From Solwaraspora sp. WMMD792 (GTDB taxonomy: Bacteria > Actinomycetota > Actinomycetes > Mycobacteriales > Micromonosporaceae): a DNA stretch of 64,000 bases. Below, in pieces: positions 38,759-48,930 of the stretch (position 1 is the stretch's first letter; each line of letters opens with the position of its first letter). The stretch spans positions 4,464,001-4,528,000 of the forward strand of contig NZ_JARUBH010000009.1 of NCBI RefSeq assembly GCF_029626105.1. The letters run 5' to 3'. Made by a program: the position numbers and the translations under genes. Below the pieces are notes generated by a model. The model ran no database searches. It was not told the DNA's origin and was given only the letters and a program-made list of their open reading frames with translations.

Positions 38759-39628
38759 TCAGCTGTAGAGAGACCCGGTGTTCACCACCGGCTGCACCGC
38801 CCGGTCGCCGCAGAGCACCACCAGCAGGTTGGCGACCATCTGGGCCTTGCGTTCCTCGTCGAGGTCGACCACGTGCTCGTCGGCCAACCGTTCCAACGCG
38901 TTGGAGACCATGCCGACGGCGCCCTCGACGATCCGGAACCGGGCCGCGACGACGGCGGCTGCCTGCTGCCGGGCGAGCATCGCGTGGGCGATCTCGGGGG
39001 CGTACGCGAGGTGGGTGACCCGGGACTCCAGCACCTCCACGCCGGCCAACTCGACCCGCTCCCGCAACTCCTCGGTGAGCTCGTCGGCGACCACCGTACT
39101 GTCCCGCAGGCTGGCCCGCTCGGCGTCGTGCGCCTCGTACGGGTAGCTGGTGGCCAGGTGCCGGACGGCGGCCTCGGCCTGGACGGCCACGTACTCGACG
39201 TGGTCGTCGACGGCGAAGACGGCGCTCGCCGAGTCGACCACCCGCCAGACCACGACGGCGGCGATCTCGACCGGGTTGCCGTCGGCGTCGGCGACCTTCA
39301 GCCGGTCGGTCTCGAAGTTGCGCACCCGCAGGGTGACCTTGCGCCGGGCGGTCAGCGGCCAGGTCCAGTGCAGGCCGGCGGCCCGGATCGAGCCGAGGTA
39401 GCGGCCGAAGAACTGCACCACCTGCGCCTCGTTGGGGTTGACCACGGTGAACCCGGTGGCGGCCAGCGCGATGACCCCGGCGTAGACCACGGCGGCGACG
39501 GCCATCCAGACATCCACGTCGGCCACCGAATTGATGCCGGGCGCCACCACCGCCAGGCCGAGCAGACCTGGCACCACCAGGCCGCTGATCGCCACGAATC
39601 CGGACATCCGGAACACGGCTCGTTCCAT
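38759..39628 (-). CDS. SPFH/Band 7 domain membrane protein
   Basis: This encodes about 289 residues. Two N-terminal membrane helices (about 8-60) are followed by the SPFH domain starting [22 protein letters not shown], then a charged helical region with [32 protein letters not shown]. Proteins of this type (stomatin/HflK-like) scaffold membrane microdomains. GGAGGG lies 7 nt before the ATG at 39628. A GTGATATCAC palindrome (39662-39671) is in the promoter region. Confidence 0.9.
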   Translation of the reverse strand: MERAVFRMSGFVAISGLVVPGLLGLAVVAPGINSVADVDVWMAVAAVVYAGVIALAATGFTVVNPNEAQVVQFFGRYLGSIRAAGLHWTWPLTARRKVTLRVRNFETDRLKVADADGNPVEIAAVVVWRVVDSASAVFAVDDHVEYVAVQAEAAVRHLATSYPYEAHDAERASLRDSTVVADELTEELRERVELAGVEVLESRVTHLAYAPEIAHAMLARQQAAAVVAARFRIVEGAVGMVSNALERLADEHVVDLDEERKAQMVANLLVVLCGDRAVQPVVNTGSLYS

Positions 39629-39661
39629 GCTCGTTCCCTCCACCACCAGCTCGCTATCAAA

Positions 39662-39671
39662 GTGATATCAC
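39662..39671. promoter_or_regulatory. palindromic site upstream of the SPFH gene
   Basis: GTGATATCAC is a perfect 10-bp palindrome in an AT-richer patch 34 bp before the SPFH start, with a further TGATA nearby. It could be an operator, for instance for the RHH protein encoded downstream; this is inference only. Confidence 0.35.
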
Positions 39672-39675
39672 GATG

Positions 39676-40899
39676 CTAGCGGCTGGCCGCAACCACCGAG
39701 CCCAGCCGCCGGGTCGCCAGCCGCCAGCCGATCGCATAGGTGACGGTCACCAGACCGCACGTCGCCAGGATGATCCGGGTGTCCAGGGTGTCGATCACAC
39801 TGGCCACGATCAACTGACTCACCGAGATCGACAGGGTGGCGAGCATCAGATCGGTGGCGAAGACCCGGCCGCGCAGCCGGTCCGGCACCACCGCCTGCAG
39901 GGCGTAGTTGGACAGCACCCAGTTGCTGCCGCCGCCCAGGTGCGCCAGGAAGACCAGGGCGAGCACCAGCGGGAACCAGGTGACCAGCGAGATACTGGCG
40001 TAGGACAGCCCGTACACCGACATCGACGCGGCCAACCCGGTGAGCAGCCAGGACCGCCGGTTCAGCACCGGGCGGGTCAGCAGTGGCCCGATCACCGCGC
40101 CGGCACCCCGCACGGCGAACAGCAGGCCGGTGCCGATCGCGCCGACCCCGTACACCCCGGCCAGCAGCGGAAACAACGTGAGTACGCCGTTGCCGAGGCC
40201 GACCGCGCTCTTCGCGGTCACCAGAGCTAGCACCTGCGGACGGCCGCCGATGTAGGCCAGCGCCTCGCGGATCGCGGTCAGCGTCCGGGGTGCCGGCAGC
40301 GTGGCGTCGCGCGGGGCCTGCATCGGCCGGCGGATCGACATGGTGACCACCGCCGCCAGCAGCAGCGCCGCGGCGGCGATCCAGAAGCACGCGTACGGGT
40401 TGAGAGCCGCGCTGATCAGCCCGCCGAGCGACGCGCCGACGATCGCCATGGTGCCCCACGCGGAACCGGCGAAGACGTTGGCGGCGGGCAGCTCCGCCGC
40501 CGAGACCACGTTCGGTAGCGCGGCCTGGGCGGCCGGCGAGTAGCAGGACTTCGCCACCGCGAGCGACGCGATGGCGAACAACGCCAGCCAGGCGGTACCC
40601 GGGGTACGTACGGCCAGCAGCAACAGCACGGCGACGACGGCGGCCAGGTTCGCGGCGATCAGGATCCGACGGCGGTCGAAGCGGTGGGCGAGCGTACCGG
40701 TGAACGGCAGCATCAGGGCGTGGATGCCGGTGTCCACGGCGAGCACCAGAGCGCCCCAGACGCCGCTGCCGGTCAGCTCCGGCAGCAGCACCACCAGCGG
40801 CACCATGACGAACCAGTCCGCCCCGAAGACGACCAGCTCGGCGAGGAGTAGCCGGCGGAAATCCCGGTTTCCGGTAAGGACCGCTAACGGTGAGGACAC
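39676..40899 (-). CDS. MFS transporter
   Basis: This encodes about 407 residues with about twelve hydrophobic helices. The loop after helix 2 (LAHRFDRRRILIAAN) is the MFS motif A position. It resembles enterobactin-exporter/DHA3-type carriers. Substrate unknown. It lies between the SPFH gene and an RND pump on the same strand, after a strong terminator. Confidence 0.9.
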   Translation of the reverse strand: MSSPLAVLTGNRDFRRLLLAELVVFGADWFVMVPLVVLLPELTGSGVWGALVLAVDTGIHALMLPFTGTLAHRFDRRRILIAANLAAVVAVLLLLAVRTPGTAWLALFAIASLAVAKSCYSPAAQAALPNVVSAAELPAANVFAGSAWGTMAIVGASLGGLISAALNPYACFWIAAAALLLAAVVTMSIRRPMQAPRDATLPAPRTLTAIREALAYIGGRPQVLALVTAKSAVGLGNGVLTLFPLLAGVYGVGAIGTGLLFAVRGAGAVIGPLLTRPVLNRRSWLLTGLAASMSVYGLSYASISLVTWFPLVLALVFLAHLGGGSNWVLSNYALQAVVPDRLRGRVFATDLMLATLSISVSQLIVASVIDTLDTRIILATCGLVTVTYAIGWRLATRRLGSVVAASR

Positions 40900-40970
40900 G
40901 TACCGACACCTTACCGACCGGAAACCGGACAGTGGACGAAGTGTGATCTGCGCGACGGGTCGTCGCGGGG

Positions 40971-40996
40971 GTCCCCGGGGCCGGCGCCCCGGGGAC
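40971..40996 (-). terminator. perfect 11-bp hairpin after the RND gene
   Basis: GTCCCCGGGGC, loop CGGC, exact reverse complement; 8 bp past the RND pump stop. It should separate that transcript from the MFS gene. Confidence 0.7.
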
Positions 40997-41004
40997 CCGC
41001 ACGG

Positions 41005-44000
41005 TCACTTCTCCGTCGGCGGATCCGTCGGCGGCAGCGGCGAGGTGCGGCTCTTCGGCAGTTTCAGCACCTCGAACTGGTCGGTGCCGTCGACCAGCGC
41101 CGCCGACGGGCGGGCCGGCGGCGCGGCGACCGGCGACGTACGGCCGGCGGCGTCGGAGCCGTTGCGGCCATCCGCCGCGTCGCCGCCGGCGCCTCGTGCG
41201 GCATCGGCGCCTCGTGCGGCATCGGCGCCGGCGCCGGCTCCCGACGGCCGGTCCGGTGCCGCAGCGACGTCACCCGCGTCGCCGGCCGGGCCCGCCGACC
41301 GGCGGGCGGCCCGGCGCCGCCGCAGCCGCTCCTTGGTGCCCTCGACCATGGTGTAGAGCGTCGGCACCAGGACCAGGGTGAGCAGCGTCGAGCTGAACAG
41401 GCCGCCGATCACCACGATCGCCAACGGCTGGCCGATGAAGCCGGCCACCCCGGTCAGGCCGAGCGCCATCGGCGTCAACGCGCAGATGGTGGCGATCGCG
41501 GTCATCAGGATCGGCCGCAGCCGACGCCGGCCGCCCTCAACCACCGCCTGGGACACGCTCATCCCCTGCTCGCGGTACTGGTTGATCAGATCCATCAGCA
41601 CGATCGCGTTGGTCACCACGATGCCGACCAGCATCAACGCGCCGATCAGTGCCGGCACACCCATCGGCGTACCGGTGACGACCAGCAGACCGATCGCGCC
41701 GGTCGCCGCGAACGGCACCGACACCAGCAGGATCAGCGGCTGGATCAGGCTGCGGAACGTCGCCACCATGATCACGAAGACGATGGCGATCGCGGCGAGC
41801 AGGGCCAACCCGAGGTCGGCGAACGCCTCCGCCTGGTCGGCGCTGACACCGCCGATGGTGTACGTCGCACCGGCCGGCAGGCGCAGGTCGTCCAGTCGCT
41901 GCGACAGGTCGGCGCTGGTCTGCCCGACGTTCGAGCCGGTCGCGGTGCCGGTTACGGTGGCGCTGCGTTCACCGTCCACCCGGTTGATCTGCACCGGCCC
42001 GTCGACTTCGACGATGTCGGCGAAGGCGGCGAGGGTCGCCGGCCCGACCGGCAACGCCGCCAACTCCTCGGCCGAGGTCACCCGGGCGCTCGGGCTGAGC
42101 ACCACGTCCAGCCGGTCGCCGTCGATGGTGACCTGTCCCAGCGGGCTGCCGCGGAAGGCTTGGGCGACGAGTTGCCCGAGCGCGGCCTCGTTCAGCCCGG
42201 CCTGAGCTGCCGCCGCGCGGTCGATCTGCACCTGCAGCCGGGTCACGTCCTCGGACAGGGTGCTGGTGACGTCGGCAACGTCCGGGGTCTGCGACATCGC
42301 GGTCCGGACCCGCTCCGCAGCGGTGGCCAAATCGTCCGGGTCGTTGGCCTGCACGATGACCTGCAGCTGGTTGCTGCTCCCGCCACCGGGCCCGCCGTCG
42401 GCCGCCCCGATTGTGATCTCACCCAGGCCGTCGCGGCCGGCGAACTCGTCCCGTAGCTGCTGCTGCACGGCGATGTTGTCGGTGTCCTCGGTCAGGCTGA
42501 TCGAATAGCTCGCCGTGGTGTTGCCGCCGCCACCGGCGAACGGGTTGCTGCTCGCGCCGATCGACACCTGGTAGGACTCGATCCCGTCGGTCCGCGCGAG
42601 GACCCGCTCCACCGAGATGGCGGCCCGGTCGACGGCGGCCAGGCTGGTGCCCGCCGGCAACTCCTGCCGCATGCTCAGGGTGTCCTGGCCGGCGTCGTCG
42701 ATGAAGTTGGTCTCCAGCCGGGTGCTCAGCGCGAACGTGCCGAGCAGCACCGCCAGCCCGATGCCGACGGTGGCCCACCGCCGGGTGGTGGCGAACCGGA
42801 TCACCGGCAGATAGCCGCGCTGCAACGGGTTGCGCAGCTCCTTGGCTTCGGCCTCCTGCCGGACCTGCTCCACGTCGGTGCCGGCGGCGGCCGGCTTGAG
42901 GAACCAGTAGGCGAGCACCGGGATGATGGTGAGCGAGACCAGCAGCGAGGCGAGCAGCGCGACGGTCACCGTGATGGCGAACGGCGCGAACAGCTGGCCG
43001 ACGAAACCGCCGACGATGGCGATCGGGGCGAAGACGGCGACGGTCGCCAGGGTGGACGAGGTGACCGCGCCGGCCACCTCCCGGACCCCGGTCAGGATCG
43101 CGGTACGCCGGTCCTCGCCGTACTCCAGATGTCGTTTGATGTTCTCCAGCACCACGATCGAGTCGTCCACCACCCGGCCGACCGAGATGGTCAGCGCGCC
43201 GAGGGTGAGCAGGTTGAGCGAGTAGTCGCCGACCCACAGGGCGATCAACGCGATCAGCACCGACAGCGGGATGGAGACGGCGGTGACCACGGTGGACCGG
43301 ATCGACAGCAGGAAGACCAGGATGACCAGGACCGCCATCACCAGGCCGAGCAGGCCTTCGGTGGTGAGGGCCTCGATCGAGCGTTCCACGAACGGCGCCT
43401 GGTCGAACACCACGATCAACTCGGTGTCGGCGGCCGCGCCCAGCTCGTCGAGCCGGTCCCGGATCTCGTGCGAGATGCCGACCGCGTCGCCGTCGGGGCC
43501 GGCGGTCACCGCGATCCCGAGGCTGTCCGCGCCGTTGGTCCGGGTGATCGAGGTGGCGGGGGCGGTCTGCTCGCTGATCTCGGCGACGTCGCCGAGCCGC
43601 ACCGGCGGCCGGCCGGACGCGGTGAGGTAGATCCCGGCGAGGTCGCTCAGCGAAGCGATCCTGGTGCCGACCTCGACGGTCAGGCTCTCGTCGCCGTCGG
43701 TGAGGGAGCCGGCCGGGATGGTGACGCCGTTGACCCGCAGGGCGTTGCCGATAGCGCTCGGGTCGAGACCGGCGTCGGCCAGCGCGGCGTAGTCGGGGGT
43801 GATCGAGATGATCTGTTCACCGGCGCCGGTGACGTCGACGGCGCGTACCCCCTCGATTGCTTCCAGCTCGGGCAGCACGACCTCGTCGAGACGTCCGGCG
43901 AGCCCCGGTCCGCCGGCGCCGGTGGCGGCCAGCACCACGGCCGGCAGGTCGTCGGTGCTGCCGGCGAAGACGGCCGGTTCCACACCGTCGGGCAGCTGGA

Positions 44001-44346
44001 TCCGGTTGATCGAGGTCTCCAGCTCGTTCACGGCGCTGGTCAGGTCAGTGCCGAAGGCGAACTCGACCTGCACGGTGGCGAAGCTCTCGCTGGAGGTGGA
44101 GGTGACGCTCTCGAGGTCGGCGACGCCCGAGATGGCGTTCTCGATGGGCTCGGTCACCTGCGATTCGACGATCTCCGGTGCCGCGCCGGGGTAGACCGCG
44201 CTGATGAACGCGGCCGGGAACTCCAACGAAGGCAGAAGCTGCTGTTTGAGCGTCGGGATGGTGACGGCGCCGAAGATCGTGATCACGACCGCGACGAGCG
44301 CCACGAGCCCTCGGTTGGCGAGGCTGAGTCTGGCGAGCAACGACAT
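41005..44346 (-). CDS. RND-family efflux permease (AcrB/hydrophobe-amphiphile type)
   Basis: This encodes about 1113 residues. The full RND plan is visible: helix 1 at residues 10-30, a first large periplasmic-type domain, helices 2-6 with GRVVDDSIVVLENIKRHLEYG (residues about 400-420), a second large domain, and helices 8-12 with VTNAIVLMDLINQYREQG. The tail of about 110 residues is Ala/Pro/Asp-rich and includes repeated DAARGA units. Similar pumps in Gram-positive bacteria export drugs or lipids. A divergent marR gene 167 bp away probably controls it. The ATG at 44346 gives the usual MSLLARLSLANRG start. Confidence 0.92.
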   Translation of the reverse strand: MSLLARLSLANRGLVALVAVVITIFGAVTIPTLKQQLLPSLEFPAAFISAVYPGAAPEIVESQVTEPIENAISGVADLESVTSTSSESFATVQVEFAFGTDLTSAVNELETSINRIQLPDGVEPAVFAGSTDDLPAVVLAATGAGGPGLAGRLDEVVLPELEAIEGVRAVDVTGAGEQIISITPDYAALADAGLDPSAIGNALRVNGVTIPAGSLTDGDESLTVEVGTRIASLSDLAGIYLTASGRPPVRLGDVAEISEQTAPATSITRTNGADSLGIAVTAGPDGDAVGISHEIRDRLDELGAAADTELIVVFDQAPFVERSIEALTTEGLLGLVMAVLVILVFLLSIRSTVVTAVSIPLSVLIALIALWVGDYSLNLLTLGALTISVGRVVDDSIVVLENIKRHLEYGEDRRTAILTGVREVAGAVTSSTLATVAVFAPIAIVGGFVGQLFAPFAITVTVALLASLLVSLTIIPVLAYWFLKPAAAGTDVEQVRQEAEAKELRNPLQRGYLPVIRFATTRRWATVGIGLAVLLGTFALSTRLETNFIDDAGQDTLSMRQELPAGTSLAAVDRAAISVERVLARTDGIESYQVSIGASSNPFAGGGGNTTASYSISLTEDTDNIAVQQQLRDEFAGRDGLGEITIGAADGGPGGGSSNQLQVIVQANDPDDLATAAERVRTAMSQTPDVADVTSTLSEDVTRLQVQIDRAAAAQAGLNEAALGQLVAQAFRGSPLGQVTIDGDRLDVVLSPSARVTSAEELAALPVGPATLAAFADIVEVDGPVQINRVDGERSATVTGTATGSNVGQTSADLSQRLDDLRLPAGATYTIGGVSADQAEAFADLGLALLAAIAIVFVIMVATFRSLIQPLILLVSVPFAATGAIGLLVVTGTPMGVPALIGALMLVGIVVTNAIVLMDLINQYREQGMSVSQAVVEGGRRRLRPILMTAIATICALTPMALGLTGVAGFIGQPLAIVVIGGLFSSTLLTLVLVPTLYTMVEGTKERLRRRRAARRSAGPAGDAGDVAAAPDRPSGAGAGADAARGADAARGAGGDAADGRNGSDAAGRTSPVAAPPARPSAALVDGTDQFEVLKLPKSRTSPLPPTDPPTEK

Positions 44347-44421
44347 GTGCGGGCTCACTCCTGGAAGAGTCCGGCGGCGGGACGACGGGAACGAATGACG
44401 ACGGGAATTACTTTGGCTAAG

Positions 44422-44434
44422 GCTAACAGTTAGC
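44422..44434. promoter_or_regulatory. probable MarR operator
   Basis: GCTAA-CAG-TTAGC dyad, preceded by another GGCTAA copy (44415-44420), in the divergent region between marR and the RND gene. Position and symmetry fit MarR autoregulation. Confidence 0.6.
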
Positions 44435-44513
44435 GTCACACGGAGTTGTTGGGATAACGTCTGCGCACGGCGGGCAGCCGGCCCGCCACCGTGCCGGACC
44501 AGAGGGAGCGCAG

Positions 44514-45074
44514 GTGGCCCAGCGGGACGAACTGATCGACCAGATCATGGCGACCCATCGCCGGCTACAGCTCCTGTTCGCCTCCGACCGTTCCGACCCG
44601 CTGTTCGACTCGCAGCTCACCGTGCCGCAGCTGAAGATACTGCTCCTGCTCTACCTGCACGGCAGCGCCTCGGGACAGGAGCTGAGCCAGGTGCTCGGGG
44701 TACGGATGGCCACCGTCACCGGGATCGTCGACCGGCTCGCGGCCCACCGGCTGGTCGGCCGGCGGGAGGACCCCCGGGACCGGCGGGTCCGCCGGATCGA
44801 GCTGACCGACGACGGACGGCAACTGATGGACCGGATCGTCACCGCCGGCACCGAACGGCAGGCCCGGCTGTTGGCCCGGCTGGACACCGACGAGCTGCGT
44901 ACCGTCGCCGCCGCGGCCCGGCTGCTGGTCGACGCAGCGGAAGCCGACCTGACCGAGACCGACCCGGACCCGGCCGGAGCCGGACCGGCCGGCAGCGGGC
45001 CAGCCGGCAGCGGACCGGGTCGCGCCGGGCCGGCGACCTCGTCAGGCCAGGTCGAGGGCGCGGGCCGCGAGTAG
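44514..45074 (+). CDS. MarR-family regulator
   Basis: This encodes about 186 residues. The winged-helix core is [41 protein letters not shown], then the wing [18 protein letters not shown]. The C-terminal 40 residues are Gly/Pro/Ala-rich low complexity. Divergent from the RND pump, whose expression it is likely to repress until a ligand binds. The GTG start follows GGAG by 6 nt. Its 3' end overlaps the convergent thrC gene by 33 bp. Confidence 0.9.
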   Translation: MAQRDELIDQIMATHRRLQLLFASDRSDPLFDSQLTVPQLKILLLLYLHGSASGQELSQVLGVRMATVTGIVDRLAAHRLVGRREDPRDRRVRRIELTDDGRQLMDRIVTAGTERQARLLARLDTDELRTVAAAARLLVDAAEADLTETDPDPAGAGPAGSGPAGSGPGRAGPATSSGQVEGAGRE

Positions 45075-46091
45075 CGGATCGTTGCCGATGGTGGTCGGCG
45101 CCGGCGCGGTGGAGATCGCCCACTCCGGGTCCTTCAGGCCGTGCCCGGTGACCGTGCAGACCACGGTGGCCCCGGCCGGCACCTTGCCGGCGGCGGCGGC
45201 CTGCAGCAGCCCGGCGACGCTGGCCGCGCTGGCCAGTTCGACGAAGACCCCGACCTCCCGGGCCAGCAGCCGGTACGCGGCCAGGATGTCCCGGTCGGTG
45301 ACCGCGTCGATCAGACCCCCCGAGGCGTCCCGGGCGTCGAGCGCCTTGGTCCAGCTCGCCGGGTTGCCGATCCGGATCGCGGTGGCGATCGTCGACGGTT
45401 GGCGAACCACTTCACCGGAGACGATCGGGGCGGCACCCGACGCCTGGAAGCCGTACATCTTCGGGGCGCGGGTGGCGTTGCCGGCCTCGACGTCCTCCAG
45501 GTAACCCATCCAGTAGGCGCTGATGTTGCCGGCGTTGCCGACCGGCAGGCAGTGGATGTCCGGGGCGTCGCCGAGCCCGGCGACGATCTCGAACGCGGCG
45601 GTCTTCTGCCCGTGCAGCCGGAAGATGTTCACCGAGTTGACCAGCGCCACCGGGTAGTCCTGGGCCAGCTTGGCCGCCATCGACAGGCAGTCGTCGAAGT
45701 TGCCGTCGACCTGCAGCAGCCGGGCCCCGTGCACCAGCGCCTGAGCCAGCTTGCCGAGCGCGATCTTGCCCTGCGGCACGAGCACCGCGCAGGTCAGGCC
45801 GGCGCGGGCGGCGTACGCGGCGGCCGACGCGCTGGTGTTGCCGGTGGAGGCGCAGATGATCGCCTTGTTGCCTTCCTCGACCGCCTTGGAGACCGCCATC
45901 GTCATGCCCCGGTCCTTGAACGACCCGGTCGGGTTGGCCCCCTCGACCTTGAGGTAGACGTCGGCACCGACCCGGGCGGAGAGCACCGGCGCCGGCAGCA
46001 GCGGCGTGTTGCCCTCGTAGAGGGTGATCACCGGCGTGGCGTCGGTGACCGGCAACCGGTCCCGGTACGCCTCGATCAGGCCCCGCCACAT
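45042..46091 (-). CDS. thrC: threonine synthase
   Basis: This encodes about 349 residues. The PLP Lys lies in [14 protein letters not shown], with the phosphate cup [12 protein letters not shown]. It converts O-phosphohomoserine to threonine. GAGGAGG precedes the ATG at 46091. It follows hom by 41 bp. thrB is not next to it as it is in mycobacteria. Confidence 0.97.
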   Translation of the reverse strand: MWRGLIEAYRDRLPVTDATPVITLYEGNTPLLPAPVLSARVGADVYLKVEGANPTGSFKDRGMTMAVSKAVEEGNKAIICASTGNTSASAAAYAARAGLTCAVLVPQGKIALGKLAQALVHGARLLQVDGNFDDCLSMAAKLAQDYPVALVNSVNIFRLHGQKTAAFEIVAGLGDAPDIHCLPVGNAGNISAYWMGYLEDVEAGNATRAPKMYGFQASGAAPIVSGEVVRQPSTIATAIRIGNPASWTKALDARDASGGLIDAVTDRDILAAYRLLAREVGVFVELASAASVAGLLQAAAAGKVPAGATVVCTVTGHGLKDPEWAISTAPAPTTIGNDPLLAARALDLA

Positions 46092-46132
46092 GACAACCTC
46101 CTCGGTTCGCGCCGGCACAGCGTACCGGGCGG

Positions 46133-47437
46133 CTACTGGCCGCCCTCGACCCGCAGCACGCTGGCTATGGAACGGACGACGTCCAGGCCGCGCAGCTCCT
46201 CGACGGTGGCCGCGAGGGCGGCGTCCGGCGCCCGGTGGGTGACGATCACCAGGCTGGCGTCGGCGTCCCGGCCGGACTGGCGCACGGTGGCGATAGACAC
46301 GTCGTGCCGGGCGAACACCCCGGCGACGGCGGCCAGCACCCCCGCCCGGTCGGCCACGTCGAGGCTGATGTGGTAGCGGGTGACCGCCTCCCCCATCGGC
46401 CGGATCGGCAGGTCGGCGTAGGCGGACTCGCTGGCCGTGTGCACCCCGGCGAGCCGGTTGCGGGCCACCGCGACGATGTCGCCGAGCACCGCGCTGGCGG
46501 TCGGCGCCCCACCGGCGCCCCGGCCGTAGAACATCAACTGCCCGGCCGCGACCGCCTCGACGAAGACCGCGTTGAACGCGTCGCCGACGCTGGCCAGCGG
46601 ATGGCTGCGCGGGATCATCGCCGGGTGGACCCGGACGCTGACCGACTCGGCGCCGTCGGCACCCGGGCCCCGCTCGGCGATGCAGAGCAGCTTGATGGTG
46701 CAGCCCATCGCCTTGGCGCTGGCCATGTCGGCGGCGCTGACCTCGGTGATCCCCTCGCGGTGCACGTCGTCGGCGCCGACCCGGGTGTGGAAGGCCAGCG
46801 AGGCCAGGATGGCTGCCTTGGCGGCGGCGTCGAACCCCTCCACGTCGGCGGTCGGGTCGGCCTCGGCGTACCCGAGCGCGGTCGCCTCCTCCAACGCCTC
46901 GGTGAACCCGGCCCCGGTGGCGTCCATCGCGGAGAGGATGAAGTTGGTGGTGCCGTTGACGATGCCGGTGACCCGGGTGATCGAGTCGCCGTGCAGCGAA
47001 TCGCGCAACGGGCGCAGCAGCGGGATGGCGCCGGCCACCGACGCCTCGTAGAACAGGTCGGCACCGCCCTCGGCGGCGGCGTCGTGCAGGGTGCCGCCGT
47101 CCTCGGCGAGCAGCGCCTTGTTGGCGGTGACCGCGCTCTTGCCGCTGCGTAGCGCCTCCACCAGCCAGGTCCGGGCCGGTTCGATGCCGCCGACCACCTC
47201 GACCACCACGTCGACGTCGTCCCGTTTGACCAGGCCCAACGCGTCGGTGGTGAACAGTGCCGGGTCGACCGGCAGGTCACCACGGGCCCGGTTGGGCCGG
47301 CGGACCGCGATCCCGGCGATCTCGATCGGTGCCCCGACCCGGGCGGCGAGGTCGGCGGCCTGCTCGTGCAGCAGCCGCACCACCTCGGAGCCCACCGTGC
47401 CGCAGCCCAGCAACGCCAGCCGTACCGGCTTACCCAT
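46133..47437 (-). CDS. hom: homoserine dehydrogenase with ACT domain
   Basis: This encodes about 434 residues. The N-terminal NAD(P) site is [15 protein letters not shown], the catalytic region is [14 protein letters not shown], and the C-terminal ACT domain (about residues 350-434, [28 protein letters not shown]) allows threonine feedback control. It reduces aspartate semialdehyde to homoserine. ATG at 47437; an in-frame GTG two codons upstream is also possible. Confidence 0.97.
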   Translation of the reverse strand: MGKPVRLALLGCGTVGSEVVRLLHEQAADLAARVGAPIEIAGIAVRRPNRARGDLPVDPALFTTDALGLVKRDDVDVVVEVVGGIEPARTWLVEALRSGKSAVTANKALLAEDGGTLHDAAAEGGADLFYEASVAGAIPLLRPLRDSLHGDSITRVTGIVNGTTNFILSAMDATGAGFTEALEEATALGYAEADPTADVEGFDAAAKAAILASLAFHTRVGADDVHREGITEVSAADMASAKAMGCTIKLLCIAERGPGADGAESVSVRVHPAMIPRSHPLASVGDAFNAVFVEAVAAGQLMFYGRGAGGAPTASAVLGDIVAVARNRLAGVHTASESAYADLPIRPMGEAVTRYHISLDVADRAGVLAAVAGVFARHDVSIATVRQSGRDADASLVIVTHRAPDAALAATVEELRGLDVVRSIASVLRVEGGQ

Positions 47438-47470
47438 GCTCACCCCATACCTCGCGACCGCGCGCCAAGC

Positions 47471-47514
47471 GCGCTATCCACGTCGTCCCGCCGTCTGCGG
47501 CGCTATCCCACGTC
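47471..47514. repeat. 14-15-bp duplication at the lysA stop
   Basis: GCGCTATCCACGTC at 47471-47484 and GCGCTATCCCACGTC at 47500-47514. The second contains the lysA stop codon (47503-47505); the first is a copy with one base missing. Confidence 0.85.
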
Positions 47515-48888
47515 CAGTGCCAGCAGATCGGCCTCGGTCTCCCGACGGACGATCACCCGGGCCGCTCCGTCGCGGACCGCGATAACCGGCGGCCGGGGCA
47601 CATGGTTGTAGTTGCTCGCCATGCTCCGGCAGTACGCCCCCGTGCCCGGCACCGCGAGAAGATCTCCCGGCTGCACGTCGGCGGGCAGGAATTCATCCTT
47701 CACCACGATGTCCCCGGACTCACAATGCTTTCCCACGACGCGGGCGAGGATCGGCGCCGCCGTCGATGCCCGGGAGGCGACCGTCGCCGAGTAGGACGCG
47801 TCGTAGAGGGCGGTCCGGATGTTGTCGCTCATCCCGCCGTCGACGCTGACGTAGCTACGGATGCCGTCGACGTCCTTGACGGTGCCGACCTGGTAGAGGG
47901 TGAACACCGCCGGACCGATGATCGCCCGGCCCGGCTCGACCGACAGGTGCGGCACGGCCAGCCGCAGCGCCTCGCACTCACTGTCGACGATCTTGTTCAT
48001 CCGCTTGGCCAGGTCGTGGGCCGGTGCCGGGTCGTCCTGGGTGGTGTAGGCGATGCCGAACCCGCCGCCGAGATCCAGCTCGGGCAGCTCGACGCCGCGC
48101 GCGTCGCGGATCTGCGCCTGCAGCGCCAGCACCCGCCGGGCGGACACCTCGAACCCGCTGGTGTCGAAGATCTGCGAACCGATGTGCGAGTGCAGCCCAC
48201 GCAGCTCCAGCACGCCCTCGTCGAGGATCCGGGCGGCAGCCTCGAAGGCCGCCCCGCCGGCCAGCGAAAAGCCGAACTTCTGGTCCTCATGGGCGGTGGC
48301 GATGAACTCGTGGGTGTGCGCCTCCACCCCGACGGTGACCCGGACCAGCACCTTCGGTCGGATCTGCCGGTCGCGGGCCAGCGTGGTCAGCCGGTCGATC
48401 TCGTCGAACGAGTCGACGATGATCCGGCCCACCCCGGCGTCCAACGCCCGGGTCAGCTCGGCGAGGCTCTTGTTGTTGCCGTGGAACCCGATCCGCTCCG
48501 GCGGCATCCCGGCCGACAGCGCCACCGCCAGCTCACCGCCGGTGCAGACGTCCAGGTGCAGGCCCTCCTCGGCGATGATCCGCACCACCGCCCGGCACAG
48601 GAACGCCTTGCCGGCGTAGTAGACGTCCTGGCCGGCGAAGGCGGCCCGGAAGTCGCGGCAGCGGGCCCGCAGGTCCTCCTCGTCGAGCAGGTATGCCGGG
48701 GTGCCGTACTCGGCGGCCAGCTCCCGCACGTCCCGACCGCCGACGGTGAGCGCCCCGGCGTCCGCGCGGGTCACCGTCCGTGGCCACAGCTGCGGCAGCA
48801 GGGAGTTGACGTCGTCGGGGGTACGCAGCCAGCCCGGCCCCCGGCTACCGAGGTCACCGTGCAGGGCCCCGGCCTCGTGTGCGCGCAC
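47503..48888 (-). CDS. lysA: diaminopimelate decarboxylase
   Basis: This encodes about 461 residues. Fold-type III PLP enzyme: the Lys lies in VYYAGKAFLC, the His region in LHSHIGSQIFD, the phosphate loop in LDLGGGFGIAY, and the second active-site block in PGAYCRSM form (PGTGAYCRSMASNYN). It makes L-lysine from meso-diaminopimelate. The GTG start at 48888 gives MRAHEAGALHGDLG, a usual actinobacterial N-terminus. Located between argS and hom. Confidence 0.96.
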   Translation of the reverse strand: MRAHEAGALHGDLGSRGPGWLRTPDDVNSLLPQLWPRTVTRADAGALTVGGRDVRELAAEYGTPAYLLDEEDLRARCRDFRAAFAGQDVYYAGKAFLCRAVVRIIAEEGLHLDVCTGGELAVALSAGMPPERIGFHGNNKSLAELTRALDAGVGRIIVDSFDEIDRLTTLARDRQIRPKVLVRVTVGVEAHTHEFIATAHEDQKFGFSLAGGAAFEAAARILDEGVLELRGLHSHIGSQIFDTSGFEVSARRVLALQAQIRDARGVELPELDLGGGFGIAYTTQDDPAPAHDLAKRMNKIVDSECEALRLAVPHLSVEPGRAIIGPAVFTLYQVGTVKDVDGIRSYVSVDGGMSDNIRTALYDASYSATVASRASTAAPILARVVGKHCESGDIVVKDEFLPADVQPGDLLAVPGTGAYCRSMASNYNHVPRPPVIAVRDGAARVIVRRETEADLLALDVG

Positions 48889-48930
48889 GGCTCTACCGTC
48901 CTTCGTCGCTCATGGGTCGTGTCAGCCGAT

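Noticed and set aside
39655-39671. GTGATATCAC as an SOS or other named regulator box
   Set aside because: It does not match a named actinobacterial box that I can identify; kept only as a weak palindrome.
43129-44433. Long plus-strand frame antisense to the RND pump
   Set aside because: Low-complexity Asp/Arg/Gly/Val composition with no family pattern; the opposite frame is a full RND protein.
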